Assembly (NCBI GenBank): GCA_036128855.1
Contig: JAYYPW010000001.1
Location: forward strand, 1 to 48,701
DNA length: 48,701 bases
From: JAYYPW01 sp036128855
GTDB taxonomy: Bacteria > Pseudomonadota > Gammaproteobacteria > Comchoanobacterales > Comchoanobacteraceae
Direction of reading: 5' to 3'
Of this stretch, positions 17,314-25,967 are shown in pieces (the first letter of the stretch is position 1; the number at the start of each line of letters is the position of its first letter). The translations under genes and the position numbers were made by a program. Under the pieces are notes generated by a model. It did not search any database, was not told the origin of the DNA, and saw only the letters and a list, made by a program, of their open reading frames with translations.

Positions 17314-17784
17314 ATGTCTCATGATAAGCTTTCCACGCATGCGTGGTGGAGTATGGCTTGGGGGTTAGGGTTAGCACCAGTCGGGCCAGGTACAGCGGGT
17401 ACGTTATTTGGTGTAGTGCTGGCTTGTTTTTTGAGTTTAATGCCTTCGTTGTTTGCTTTATTCTTATTAATTATAATTACATGCTATTCTATCTATGCAG
17501 CTGATCTTTTCGCGCAACAATTGCCTGGAAAAGATCCTTCAATTATCGTCTCTGATGAAGTTGTTGGTTTTATGTGGGCAGTAATTGGTTATCCTTGTCA
17601 CGTTAGTTTATATCTTTTTGCATTTATCCTATTTCGACTTTTTGATATTGCTAAGCCTGGTCCAGTTAGTTGGTTTGATAGTCGGCAGTGGGGTGGTGCG
17701 AGTATTGTTTTAGATGACTGCTGTGCCGGAGTTATGACATGGATTTGTTTATATATTTTAATGTATTATAACGTTATCGTTTGA
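17314..17784 (+). CDS. pgpA: Phosphatidylglycerophosphatase A
   Basis: 156 aa inner-membrane enzyme that dephosphorylates phosphatidylglycerophosphate to phosphatidylglycerol. The family motifs are clear: GLGLAPVGPGTAGTLFG (residues 17-33), DPSIIVSDEVVGFMWA, and FRLFDIAKPGPVSWFDSR followed by IVLDDCCAGVM. There are about four membrane segments. The ATG follows the nusB stop directly. The usual neighbour thiL between nusB and pgpA is absent. Confidence 0.95.
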   Translation: MSHDKLSTHAWWSMAWGLGLAPVGPGTAGTLFGVVLACFLSLMPSLFALFLLIIITCYSIYAADLFAQQLPGKDPSIIVSDEVVGFMWAVIGYPCHVSLYLFAFILFRLFDIAKPGPVSWFDSRQWGGASIVLDDCCAGVMTWICLYILMYYNVIV

Positions 17785-17790
17785 TAGTTT

Positions 17791-18483
17791 CTAAGCTTGG
17801 ATGGTTAAATCCTGTTGGACCCAGTCAGGTAGGTTTTCAATAGAAGAAATAATGGCATGAGGTTGGTGATAAGTTAATTTTTCCGCTGTGGAAGAATTTT
17901 CCGCGATCACAACAACGGGGATGTGAGCTGCTTTGGCAGCTAATATATCATTTTCATGATCTCCAACCATCAGGCAATTTTCTGCGTGTAAGCCATGGGC
18001 ATCAACGATATGTGTAAGCATGCTCGGATTAGGTTTGGCTGGTTGCTCTGAAGGGGTTTGGCTCATTGATATAAGAGATTCTACAGCAGTTTCTCCTAAC
18101 TCTTTTTCTAAAAGAGGTCTAGTTTTATTTGTTGCTATGGCTAGCTTGTATCCTTTTTGTGATAGTCTTTCGAGTACTAGTTTTGACCCAGGAAATAACT
18201 TTGCAGATTTTTTTTGGTAAAAATTGCGGAATTTACTAGTGAATATCAAGGTGAAATCTTTATTTTTCGTTGATTCTTCAGGAAAGAATTGGTAGATGAT
18301 TTGCTCTGGCTTATGGCCGAATGATTGGCGGATATCGTTAATTGTAGGCTTGTTAAGGTCCATATCTTTACACGTTTCTATAAAACTTTCTGTGAGTGGG
18401 CTTAGTGAATCTAATAATGTTCCATCCCAGTCGAATATGATGAGCTTGATTTTTTGATTCTGATATTTTATGGGTGTTAGCAT
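17791..18483 (-). CDS. gph: HAD-superfamily phosphatase, phosphoglycolate-phosphatase-like
   Basis: 230 aa. HAD motifs in order: IIFDWDGTLLDS (nucleophile Asp and second Asp), IATNKTRPLLEKEL (Thr of motif II), the KPNPSMLTHI lysine (motif III), and MVGDHENDILAAKAAHIPVV (motif IV acidic pair). The cap domain lies between motifs I and II. Members of this branch hydrolyse phosphoglycolate or similar small phosphates; the exact substrate is not certain, so the symbol is provisional. It overlaps the end of the upstream membrane-protein gene by 7 bases and meets pgpA tail to tail with a 6-base gap. Confidence 0.82.
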   Translation of the reverse strand: MLTPIKYQNQKIKLIIFDWDGTLLDSLSPLTESFIETCKDMDLNKPTINDIRQSFGHKPEQIIYQFFPEESTKNKDFTLIFTSKFRNFYQKKSAKLFPGSKLVLERLSQKGYKLAIATNKTRPLLEKELGETAVESLISMSQTPSEQPAKPNPSMLTHIVDAHGLHAENCLMVGDHENDILAAKAAHIPVVVIAENSSTAEKLTYHQPHAIISSIENLPDWVQQDLTIQA

Positions 18484-19724
18484 GTGTTTCTCGCAGCTGT
18501 GAAATTGGTAAGTGGTTTTGTAGTAACCTTGTTAGCTATCTGTATGGATTGGTGGGTTTCTTTCCCCTGAAAAACTGAATGTTTTATGGGGTTTTGCATT
18601 GAAATATATGGCGATATCCACAGTTTATCTATGCTGTGATATGCTGCTAGCAAGTTGGTGAAAAGCAAAGCTTGGCAAAAAAATATTTTATCGAGAAAAG
18701 TAGGGTTGTGTAATAGGAAGCATGTGCAAAGAATATTGCCAACTAAGCATAACCCCCATGCCCAGTTTAATCTTTCACTCTGTTTTCCAGGTATGAATGG
18801 GTTTTTTGTTGAAGATTTGGTAAAGAAATTATTATACATGACTGTAAATGATACAAAAGCACCGATGGATACAATAACATGTTGTCCTATTTTCGGAAGA
18901 TAAGTCAAATCTCCTAGTGCTATCCATCCATTGGCAAATCCATTACCAACGATAAGTAAGAAATACCACCAGGGTGGGGTGGCATTCCTTTTAGTATTTA
19001 TAAATGTAGAGCACTCTTTGTAATTAAATGTTAGCTCCGCTAGAAAAAGCGTAGATGCTAGATAAAAAGCAGAAATAAGTTGTAGTGGAGGTGGTAAGAG
19101 GTGGGTCGTTATGTTAAGTACGCTTAAGTAGTTTAGTAATGCGTATGCTAGGCTTTGCGCTAATGCTAATGTCCATGAGGATAAATTTTTAATCTTTTTC
19201 TCAAAAGACTGTACCCAAAAATGATTTGTAAGTTTCTGTATTTTTGATAAATAACTAGTTTTTGTTTTTTTATGTGTTATTTGGGAGCAATCAGGCGTTG
19301 TTTCTGAAAATAATGCAAAATTAGCTAATCCACTTGCAATACTCATAGTCCATGAAATAAAACCAACTGGAAGATATTGCCCAGCTGCCCATCTTGTTAG
19401 TTGATGCATGTAGGATTGGTAGGTCAAGCCACCGATACATATTGCAGAACAAATTTCTACGCGTGCCTTATGTATTACTGAAAGGGGTTTCTTATATAAA
19501 GCTCTGGAGAAATTATAAAACTTTTGTGCGCCTTCTCTCCAATATAAAGCTGTGTTTAAAATAAATCCAGCTGTTGCGCAAGCAGCAGCTAACCAGATAT
19601 TTGTTTTGTTAAACATAAAGTCCCAAGCAACGATGAAGCAGTTGATTCCGCAAAAGAATGCACTTATTGTTGCCACTAAATACCAGTACCAGTGGGGATC
19701 TTGTTGATGATTCAAATTTTGCAT
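18477..19724 (-). CDS. Unknown polytopic membrane protein
   Basis: 415 aa, not recognised. Roughly nine or ten hydrophobic segments are distributed through residues 14-355, for example YLVATISAFFCGINCFIVAW, IWLAAACATAGFILNTALYW, and WYFLLIVGNGFANGWIALGD. A basic loop (about 150-185, with KKTKTSYLSKIQKL) divides two halves, and a polar C-terminal tail of about 55 residues follows the last segment. No transporter motif is apparent. It lies 50 bases downstream of accC and overlaps the gph-like gene by 7 bases, so all three are probably co-transcribed with accB. It may be a lineage-specific inner-membrane protein. Confidence 0.65.
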   Translation of the reverse strand: MQNLNHQQDPHWYWYLVATISAFFCGINCFIVAWDFMFNKTNIWLAAACATAGFILNTALYWREGAQKFYNFSRALYKKPLSVIHKARVEICSAICIGGLTYQSYMHQLTRWAAGQYLPVGFISWTMSIASGLANFALFSETTPDCSQITHKKTKTSYLSKIQKLTNHFWVQSFEKKIKNLSSWTLALAQSLAYALLNYLSVLNITTHLLPPPLQLISAFYLASTLFLAELTFNYKECSTFINTKRNATPPWWYFLLIVGNGFANGWIALGDLTYLPKIGQHVIVSIGAFVSFTVMYNNFFTKSSTKNPFIPGKQSERLNWAWGLCLVGNILCTCFLLHNPTFLDKIFFCQALLFTNLLAAYHSIDKLWISPYISMQNPIKHSVFQGKETHQSIQIANKVTTKPLTNFTAARNTC

Positions 19725-19774
19725 GTTCTCATTGGTATTAGTTTAATTTTGATAATAACACAACAATATGCAAG

Positions 19775-21136
19775 TTACACGCTGGCAGTTTCTTTTTGTA
19801 GAGTGAAGAAATCCTTCAAGAAGTGAATGGTTGTGTTTCCATCTATGAAAGACTGATCATTGAGAATTTTTTTGTGTAAGCTTATATTAGTTTTTACACC
19901 ATCTATAACAGTTTCCGCAAGAGCTTGTCGCATAGATTGGATTGCAGAGAACCTTGTGTCGCCAAATGCTATTATTTTGGCAATTAACGAGTCATAGTGA
20001 TGTGGTATTTTATAACTTGTGTAGAGGTGAGAGTCCACGCGGATGCCAAATCCTTGTGGTGGATGAAATATTCTCACGGTTCCTGGGCTTGGTAACATTG
20101 TTGTAGGGTCTTCTGCGTTTATCCGGCATTCTATAGCGTGGCCGCGGAATTGAATATCTTCTTGTGTAAAATTAAATGCTTCACCAGACTGTGCGCGTAA
20201 TTGCTCTTTAATGATATCGATACCAGTTACCATCTCTGTAACTGGGTGCTCAACTTGTATTCGTGTATTCATTTCAATAAAGTAGAATTGGCTATCTTGG
20301 AAAAGAAATTCTAAAGTCCCAGCGCCTTCGTAGTTCATCTTCTCACAAGCGTTTATGCAAATTTGATATAATTCACTTCTTTGTTGTTGGGTTAATCCAA
20401 ATGCTTGTGCTTCTTCGATGATTTTTTGCTGTCTTCTCTGTATGGAGCAGTCTCTATCACCTAGACAAACAACATGGCCATATTGATCTGCAAGGACTTG
20501 AACTTCTATGTGCCTTGGTCTAGTGAGGAACTTTTCTGCATACACTTCATCGTTCATGAAGGCATTTTTTGCTTCTTTTTTGGCTTCTAAAATCGACTCA
20601 CGTAATTGATATTCATTGTGTACGACACGCATACCTTTCCCGCCGCCTCCAGCAGAGGCTTTGATTAAGACGGGGTAACCTATTCTTTGTGCTATCTTTT
20701 TTTGATCATCAGGGTTGTTAGGTAGTGGTCCGTTACTACCTGGGACGGTTGGGACACCAAGTTTGTTCATAGTCTCTATGGCTGTAATCTTATCACCCAT
20801 GGTACGAATAGTTGATGCTGTAGGGCCGACAAAAATGAATCCGCTTTGAGTAGCTTGTTCTGCGAATGTGGCATTTTCTGATAAAAACCCATATCCAGGA
20901 TGTATTGCGTCTGCTCCAGTAACTTCAGCTGCACTCAATATTGCTGGTATATTTAGATAGGATTGTTGCGGATTTGCAGGTCCAATGCATATAGATTCAT
21001 CGCATAGCCTTACATGTAGGAGCTCGCTGTCTGCTTTGGAATGGACGGCAACAGTCTGCATGTTGAGTGCTTTAGCAGCACGCATAATTCTTAGTGCGAT
21101 TTCACCACGATTTGCAATTAATAGTTTACGTATCAT
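19775..21136 (-). CDS. accC: Biotin carboxylase subunit of acetyl-CoA carboxylase
   Basis: 453 aa (E. coli 449), ATP-grasp enzyme. It carboxylates the biotin on AccB using ATP and bicarbonate, the first step of malonyl-CoA formation for fatty acids. Motifs: IANRGEIALRIMRAAK, the biotin-carboxylase N-domain IHPGYGFLSENATFAEQ, the ATP loop KASAGGGGKGMRVV, HIEVQVLAD, GDRDCSIQRRQQKIIEEAQA and catalytic EMNTRIQVEHPVTEMVTGID. The start abuts the accB stop, so the two are coupled. Confidence 0.97.
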   Translation of the reverse strand: MIRKLLIANRGEIALRIMRAAKALNMQTVAVHSKADSELLHVRLCDESICIGPANPQQSYLNIPAILSAAEVTGADAIHPGYGFLSENATFAEQATQSGFIFVGPTASTIRTMGDKITAIETMNKLGVPTVPGSNGPLPNNPDDQKKIAQRIGYPVLIKASAGGGGKGMRVVHNEYQLRESILEAKKEAKNAFMNDEVYAEKFLTRPRHIEVQVLADQYGHVVCLGDRDCSIQRRQQKIIEEAQAFGLTQQQRSELYQICINACEKMNYEGAGTLEFLFQDSQFYFIEMNTRIQVEHPVTEMVTGIDIIKEQLRAQSGEAFNFTQEDIQFRGHAIECRINAEDPTTMLPSPGTVRIFHPPQGFGIRVDSHLYTSYKIPHHYDSLIAKIIAFGDTRFSAIQSMRQALAETVIDGVKTNISLHKKILNDQSFIDGNTTIHFLKDFFTLQKETASV

Positions 21137-21583
21137 CTATGCCTCGGCAAGAAGAAATAAAGGTTGATCAAATTCGACAGTTGCACCGTTTTCAACGAGA
21201 ATTTTACTTATTTTACCAGATTTTTCTGAGGTTATTTTGTTGAACATTTTCATGGCTTCGATCAAGCAAAGAGTATCGCCAACTTGAACTGAAGATTGAC
21301 TTTGGACAAATGCAGGTGCTTCAGGTGAAGGGGTGAGATACACTGTTCCAACCATTGGAGATTTAATTACTGTGGCAGAATCAGCTTCGTGGGCTGTGCT
21401 GGCAGAACTGCTAGATTCTTGGGATGTGGTGGGTGTCATAATAGAGCTAGATGCAGGTAATACATTAGTTGGTTTAGACTTTACTGTGACTTCTGAGTTT
21501 GTGTCGTACTGAACATGAATTTCTCCTAAGTCATGCTCTTTAAGAAGTTCTATGATTTGTTTAATTTTGGTGATGCTGGTCAT
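21137..21583 (-). CDS. accB: Biotin carboxyl carrier protein of acetyl-CoA carboxylase
   Basis: 148 aa. It has an N-terminal helical dimerisation segment (residues 1-38, including IKQIIELLKEHDLGEIHV), a Ser/Thr/Ala/Pro-rich flexible linker (about 40-70), and a C-terminal biotinyl domain (71-148). The biotin is attached to Lys112 in the motif EAMKMFNKI. TVIKSPMVGTVYLTPSPEAP with its extra thumb residues is the bacterial accB type. The gene directly precedes accC. The carrier must be biotinylated by a ligase not encoded in this window; bioY at 40577 may supply the vitamin. Confidence 0.96.
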   Translation of the reverse strand: MTSITKIKQIIELLKEHDLGEIHVQYDTNSEVTVKSKPTNVLPASSSIMTPTTSQESSSSASTAHEADSATVIKSPMVGTVYLTPSPEAPAFVQSQSSVQVGDTLCLIEAMKMFNKITSEKSGKISKILVENGATVEFDQPLFLLAEA

Positions 21584-21671
21584 ACTGAAACGTGAAAAAA
21601 GTTCAATCTTTTATAACGTACAATTCTTTTTAATGCAAGCTGTCGCCATGTGTCATGTGATTTACTTGGAA

Positions 21672-22508
21672 TTATAATTCGCGTAACAGTTGGTTTATAC
21701 TCGTCTTTTTCCTGGTTTTTTCATCGCAGTACTTTACAATAATAACAGCATATGTGCTGTGAGTTTGATCTTGACTGGGTATTGAGCCGGGGACAACTAC
21801 GGCATTCTCTGGAATAGTTCCAAAGGTTATTTTACCTGTGTCTCGGTGATAGATTTTGGTGCTTTGGCTGACGAAGGTTCCCATTGCTAGCACGGCACCT
21901 TTCTGTACGATTACTCCTTCTGCTATTTCTGATCTTGCTCCGATAAAACAATTATCTTCGATAATAGTAGGTGTGGCCTGTGGTGGCTCTAGTACTCCAC
22001 CGATGCCTGCTCCACCACTGATGTGGCAATTTTTGCCAATTTGTGCGCCGGCACCAACAGCGCACCAGGTGTCAAGCATAGTGCCGTTGTCAACATACGC
22101 ACCTATATTAACAAAGCATGGCATGAGGACACAATTATCTCCAATATATGCACCATAGCGTACATGTGTAGGTGGTACTATTCGACATTGAGAGGTATTT
22201 TTATTATTGACAAACTTACTTGGTATTTTATCTTGGTAGAATAGAAAGGGGTTTTGGTTTGCTACTATATTTTGAGTTTTAAAGTAGCTCAAAATGGCTT
22301 TTTGAAGATAGGGTTGGTGTTGCCACCCGTTTGTAGTCGGTGTACTGACTCTAACATTACCTTGGTCGAGGTGAGCTAGCGTTATCTCAATAGTGGTTTT
22401 TATCTCTTTACTCCAATCTTTGTATGGGGAGTTGAATGCGATGTCTATATTCTGTAGTGTTTTTTGGTTGAGAATTTTTTCGTTTTTAACGAATGTAGTT
22501 TCTTCCAT
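21672..22508 (-). CDS. dapD: Tetrahydrodipicolinate N-succinyltransferase
   Basis: 278 aa (E. coli 274). It succinylates tetrahydrodipicolinate in the diaminopimelate and lysine pathway that feeds peptidoglycan. The centre is a left-handed beta-helix made of hexapeptide repeats: YGAYIGDNCVLMPCFVNIGA, WCAVGAGAQIGKNCHISGGA and GVLEPPQATPTIIEDNCFIG. GARSEIAEGVIVQKGAVLAM follows. These match DapD rather than the acetyltransferase DapH. It stands alone, 88 bases before accB on the same strand, with the tRNA cluster divergent upstream. Confidence 0.96.
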   Translation of the reverse strand: MEETTFVKNEKILNQKTLQNIDIAFNSPYKDWSKEIKTTIEITLAHLDQGNVRVSTPTTNGWQHQPYLQKAILSYFKTQNIVANQNPFLFYQDKIPSKFVNNKNTSQCRIVPPTHVRYGAYIGDNCVLMPCFVNIGAYVDNGTMLDTWCAVGAGAQIGKNCHISGGAGIGGVLEPPQATPTIIEDNCFIGARSEIAEGVIVQKGAVLAMGTFVSQSTKIYHRDTGKITFGTIPENAVVVPGSIPSQDQTHSTYAVIIVKYCDEKTRKKTSINQLLREL

Positions 22509-22557
22509 ATATGTTGCCTAGTTTAAAGAAATAAAGAAAAGTAATATGATAAAATCA

Positions 22558-22586
22558 TTGACCTTTACATAGATAAAAGTTAACAT
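22558..22586 (+). promoter_or_regulatory. Predicted sigma70 promoter of the tRNA-Pro/Arg/His cluster
   Basis: A -35 TTGACC (22558-22563), a 17-base spacer and a -10 TAACAT (22581-22586) lie 50 bases ahead of tRNA-Pro. The gap between dapD and the tRNAs holds no gene, and the tRNAs must be transcribed from within it. Confidence 0.55.
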
Positions 22587-22635
22587 AACCGTCTGAATTT
22601 GTAAATAATAATTTGCTTGTTCACAGCCAATTAAA

Positions 22636-22709
22636 CGGGGTGTAGCGCAGCCTGGTAGCGCGCCTGCTTTGGGAGCAGGATGTCGGGGGTTCGAATCCCT
22701 CCACCCCGA
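22636..22709 (+). tRNA. tRNA-Pro(UGG)
   Basis: A 74-base cloverleaf. Acceptor CGGGGTG pairs with CACCCCG. The anticodon stem CCTGC/GCAGG encloses loop TTTGGGA with anticodon TGG, and the T arm is GGGGGTTCGAATCCCT. CCA is not encoded. It reads CCA and other CCN codons by wobble. Confidence 0.96.
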
Positions 22710-22713
22710 TTAT

Positions 22714-22787
22714 GCGCCTGTAGCTCAACTGGATAGAGCATCGGCCTTCTAAGCCGAGGGTTGCAGGTTCGAGTCCTGCCAGGCGCG
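22714..22787 (+). tRNA. tRNA-Arg(UCU)
   Basis: A 74-base cloverleaf four bases after tRNA-Pro. Acceptor GCGCCTG pairs with CAGGCGC. The anticodon stem TCGGC/GCCGA encloses loop CTTCTAA with anticodon TCT. CCA is not encoded. It decodes AGA and AGG. Confidence 0.96.
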
Positions 22788-22793
22788 CAACAT

Positions 22794-22870
22794 GGTGAGC
22801 GTAGCTCAGTTGGTAGAGCCCCGGATTGTGATTCCGGTTGTCGTGGGTTCGAGTCCCATCGTTCACCCCA
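22794..22870 (+). tRNA. tRNA-His(GUG)
   Basis: The 5' G at 22794 is the extra G-1 needed by the histidyl synthetase, opposite C73 at 22867. Acceptor GTGAGCG pairs with CGTTCAC, and the loop TTGTGAT gives anticodon GTG. Uniquely among the tRNAs of this window, the terminal CCA is encoded (22868-22870). Confidence 0.96.
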
Positions 22871-23025
22871 CTATTGTGATGAGGATTACCCTGGCAGTAC
22901 TTGCTAATTTGGAGTGATTCATTTCAATTTTTTTTTACTATTTCAACGGTAGATTAATCGACATTTTTATTTTTCTCCTAAGTAATCTATCTTAAAATTT
23001 TGTTCTTGTGATTTATAGAGAGATT

Positions 23026-23442
23026 TTAGCGATTAGATAAGAATGTTTCGGCAGCCTTTAAAATTATTTTTGAGTTATCAAAGGTTATTTGAGAAAAGGC
23101 ATCTTCCCACTTAAACCAACCGAATCCCTGATGTTCTGAGCTAAGATGAATTTCTAAGGTTTTAGTTTGTCCAAGAAAGTATACCACTTTTTTCTGATAG
23201 AGATGTCTTTGCCGTCTGTAGTTATATTGAGTGAACTCTCGGAAACCTTCTATGAATTCGAAATTCGTTATACCTGTTTCTTCAGTGAGTTCGCGCTTAG
23301 CTGTTTCTTTTTCAGTTTCAGCTCCGTCAACATGACCTTTAGGAAAATCCCAGTGTCCGCTTGGATAGTGTAAAAGTAAGATATTATTAGCGTTTAATAC
23401 AATTATCCCACATGATTTCTCATATCTAATACTTGCAGTCAT
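23026..23442 (-). CDS. Nudix hydrolase, Ap4A-pyrophosphatase-like
   Basis: 138 aa. It has a complete Nudix box in GHVDGAETEKETAKRELTEE followed by TGI (pattern GX5EX7REUXEEXGU), preceded by HYPSGHWDFPKG, and later WFKWEDAFSQITF. This combination is typical of bis(5'-nucleosyl)-tetraphosphatases of the MutT/NUDT2 type, which remove Ap4A and similar alarmones. Substrate assignment is by similarity only. It is cytoplasmic. It lies 97 bases downstream of a small unknown gene on the same strand and converges on the tRNA cluster. Confidence 0.87.
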   Translation of the reverse strand: MTASIRYEKSCGIIVLNANNILLLHYPSGHWDFPKGHVDGAETEKETAKRELTEETGITNFEFIEGFREFTQYNYRRQRHLYQKKVVYFLGQTKTLEIHLSSEHQGFGWFKWEDAFSQITFDNSKIILKAAETFLSNR

Positions 23443-23539
23443 TATGATTCTCTAATTAATTATATGCATTATAAGGCTGCGATGATGAATTTAGCAACCC
23501 GTGAAAGTTTTTAGTATCTATAACAACGTTAGCTTTTTC

Positions 23540-23863
23540 TTAAAATTGTGCGATGTCTTCGTGGTTTAATTTCGTATAAATTTTTTCCACTTGGATGAAT
23601 TTAGAATGATTACAGGTTTGTACCTTTCCTGTTATGAAAACATTACTAGCAATATGTAAGTCTTTAACGATTTTACGATGTAGGTTCTTTTGTATTTTTA
23701 GTTTAATAAGTGTATTCCCGAGTATTTCGTTGGTGTCGTCCTGAATATCTTGGGTTCTACCAAAGATTGCCTGCATTTCGTAATCTAGTAAGTTAGGGTT
23801 AAGGGTGGGGTTTTTTTGTTTGGATAAAATAAAAAACCAGCCTTGTATAAATATATCTTCCAT
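23540..23863 (-). CDS. Small unknown protein
   Basis: 107 aa, no signal or membrane segment, not recognised. The second half (GNTLIKLKIQKNLHRKIVKD, then HIASNVFITGKVQTC) alternates hydrophobic and polar residues in a way that would suit a small beta-barrel such as an OB fold, but this is only an impression. It lies between the ankyrin membrane protein gene (65 bases upstream) and the Nudix gene on the same strand. The base composition is like that of its neighbours. Confidence 0.5.
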   Translation of the reverse strand: MEDIFIQGWFFILSKQKNPTLNPNLLDYEMQAIFGRTQDIQDDTNEILGNTLIKLKIQKNLHRKIVKDLHIASNVFITGKVQTCNHSKFIQVEKIYTKLNHEDIAQF

Positions 23864-23928
23864 GACTCAAAAGTTTATTGGGTACATAAAGAGTACATAT
23901 TTGTTTTATTTACGTCAACACATTTAGG

Positions 23929-25695
23929 TTATCTTTTTCTTATGTTCGTAAAATTATTTGTGTTATTCTCTAGTCTCACAAGACTCGCTTGCCTAGGGCT
24001 GAGATTGTACATACTGTTAGCAGATAATGACTTTTGTAAAGTTGTAGGCGTCATAGGGGTGTTTACTATGGTCTGTGTATTGCCTACTTTGCTTCCTGGG
24101 GCGTTATTTTGTAATAGATCTGATGTTTTTTTTACCAATAGTTCTTTATAAAGTTTCACACATGTTATTTCAATGCTTGGATCAAGGATGGATAGATTTA
24201 ACTTTGGCCACTGATGTGCACTCTTTGACTGTACTTTGAAATCTGAGCGCATGATAGGGCTTTTATTTGTCATGCTGTTATTGTGTGATTTGAGGATGTC
24301 GATTGTTTGTGTGAGTTGATTTCTCGTTGCAAGATCTAAAGCTGTGTCAGATTGAGGTCCTTTTGATCCGCATTCTACTCCGTTATTCAACATGAATTTT
24401 ATTAAGATAGCACTTTTATCTGGCCATATTTGTATCGCTTTGTATATAGCGTTTGAATACTGGCTGTATTGCTCATGTGATTTTGCAAGTTTAGATAGTT
24501 TTATTCCTGAGGCTGTATCACCATGATCTACGGCTTGCTTCGCGGCTGCTAAAATCTTTGCTTTTTCACTTGGTTTTTTTTGAATTTTTTCTAAGAAGTT
24601 TTCTAGTATCTTTTCGAAAGTATGTAGATCAGCAACTAATTGTGTAAGTGTCTTCTTTGCTATGTTTTTGATCGTTATTTCTATGGGGAAAATTGGGGCT
24701 ACTCCACTAAAATCACACTTTAGGTTGTCCGGATATTTGGTGCTTTGTAACTGGCTGTTAGCCGGAAAGTTACTGCATTTCTGAATTAATTTCTTAAGGC
24801 CTATGTGTAACGCATTTTGCGTGTCTGTGTTGTGTGTTTGAAGGCTTTGTGGGTGGGAGGTTATTGTGTTTTGGTAAAGGGTGTTAATATCTTTATCTTG
24901 TATAATATTCTTCAGCTGTTGTTGTAAATTATATAGAAAATATCTCTTTGCTGATACGCTATGCTTAAATTCTAATATCTCATTGTATTTATTAACCTTG
25001 TCTTTAGGTAGATTGTCTCTTACTACCTCGTATTGTTTTGGTAATTGATGAATGCTTTCTTTTTCAGTTAGAAAAAATGTCTTTGAAGATTTGTTTTTTA
25101 CAAATGTCGGGTTTTGTAGAATTTTCAGTTTACTTTTGTTTTGTAGGTCTGGTTGAAATTGGACTAACTCATCAAAATATTGATTTTTCTTAACTATACT
25201 TGGTAAAAATCTATCTATAGAATTACAAAGTGTCTGAAGTTCAAGTTGACGTTTACTGTTACTGGTTGTTTTTGTTGAAAAAGAAGATAGCATTTTTTTT
25301 ATTGCAGTATTATTTAGGCTTGTGTGTAATCCTACCCAGGTTAGGGCTTGTAGTGTAATGTTTACTAAATGTGTCGCTGGCAAGAAGAAATTCACTGAAC
25401 TAAGTATTATTAGCGTTACTGTAGTCAGGTTGCTTAGTAGAAAGGTTTTTTTTATACGTGCAAATAATGCATTATTACTCGCGTTTGTGCTTCTTGAACT
25501 TGGTGTCTTCGGTATATTTCTTGCTAAAAGGCTGAGCGTGTATACAAAACCTACCACGCTGAGGCACATGCTAGCTGCGTTCATCGTAAAGTATATGTTT
25601 GTGTGCGTAAGTGGTATTTTATGCAATGAAATAATTGTAAATAGGAGTAGGGATTGTATAGGTTTTACGCCGCGTGTTTGATATGTTTTGAACAT
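23929..25695 (-). CDS. Membrane protein with a C-terminal ankyrin-repeat region
   Basis: 588 aa, no overall match recognised. The N-terminus (residues about 15-145) holds four hydrophobic segments in two pairs, including SLLLFTIISLHKIPL, FTMNAASMCLSVVGFVYTLS, TTVTLIILSSVNFFLPA and LVNITLQALTWVGLHTSL. Residues 150-400 are a long helical, Lys/Gln-rich soluble part. Near residue 430, SAILIKFMLNNGVECGSKG followed by SDTALDLATRNQLTQTIDIL has the ankyrin pattern (TALDLA and the paired helices), giving one clear repeat and perhaps a weaker one before it. The end is Ser/Thr/Pro-rich and finishes NIRKR. Ankyrin repeats bind proteins and are common in host-targeted proteins of intracellular bacteria. 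Export or effector status is an inference. Confidence 0.65.
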   Translation of the reverse strand: MFKTYQTRGVKPIQSLLLFTIISLHKIPLTHTNIYFTMNAASMCLSVVGFVYTLSLLARNIPKTPSSRSTNASNNALFARIKKTFLLSNLTTVTLIILSSVNFFLPATHLVNITLQALTWVGLHTSLNNTAIKKMLSSFSTKTTSNSKRQLELQTLCNSIDRFLPSIVKKNQYFDELVQFQPDLQNKSKLKILQNPTFVKNKSSKTFFLTEKESIHQLPKQYEVVRDNLPKDKVNKYNEILEFKHSVSAKRYFLYNLQQQLKNIIQDKDINTLYQNTITSHPQSLQTHNTDTQNALHIGLKKLIQKCSNFPANSQLQSTKYPDNLKCDFSGVAPIFPIEITIKNIAKKTLTQLVADLHTFEKILENFLEKIQKKPSEKAKILAAAKQAVDHGDTASGIKLSKLAKSHEQYSQYSNAIYKAIQIWPDKSAILIKFMLNNGVECGSKGPQSDTALDLATRNQLTQTIDILKSHNNSMTNKSPIMRSDFKVQSKSAHQWPKLNLSILDPSIEITCVKLYKELLVKKTSDLLQNNAPGSKVGNTQTIVNTPMTPTTLQKSLSANSMYNLSPRQASLVRLENNTNNFTNIRKR

Positions 25696-25806
25696 GGTAA
25701 TTACTTCCAGCTGAGCTAATGTATTTCTGACCGACAGTATATAGGTGGCTATCTAGAATTTTTCCTAATTTTTTTGATCTTTTTTTTTAAACCGGCTGTT
25801 TAATTA

Positions 25807-25835
25807 TTGACACTATGTTTTGGTGTTGTTAAGAT
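25807..25835 (+). promoter_or_regulatory. Strong predicted sigma70 promoter of tRNA-Leu and tig
   Basis: A consensus -35 TTGACA (25807-25812), a 17-base spacer and TAAGAT (25830-25835) place the start of transcription near 25842, about 24 bases before tRNA-Leu. No terminator is visible between the tRNA and tig (20 bases), so it probably drives tig, clpP and perhaps more. Confidence 0.72.
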
Positions 25836-25865
25836 AAGCCACTGAATTTTCTCTTAATAAAAAAT

Positions 25866-25947
<82 letters not shown>

Positions 25948-25967
25948 CATATTCAAAGGTAGTTATA

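Noticed and set aside
22621..22866. 81-codon minus-strand frame across the three tRNA genes
   Set aside because: It is the reverse complement of tRNA-Pro, tRNA-Arg and tRNA-His. The apparent product (with GLEPATLGLEGRCS) is the well-known false protein predicted opposite tRNAs.
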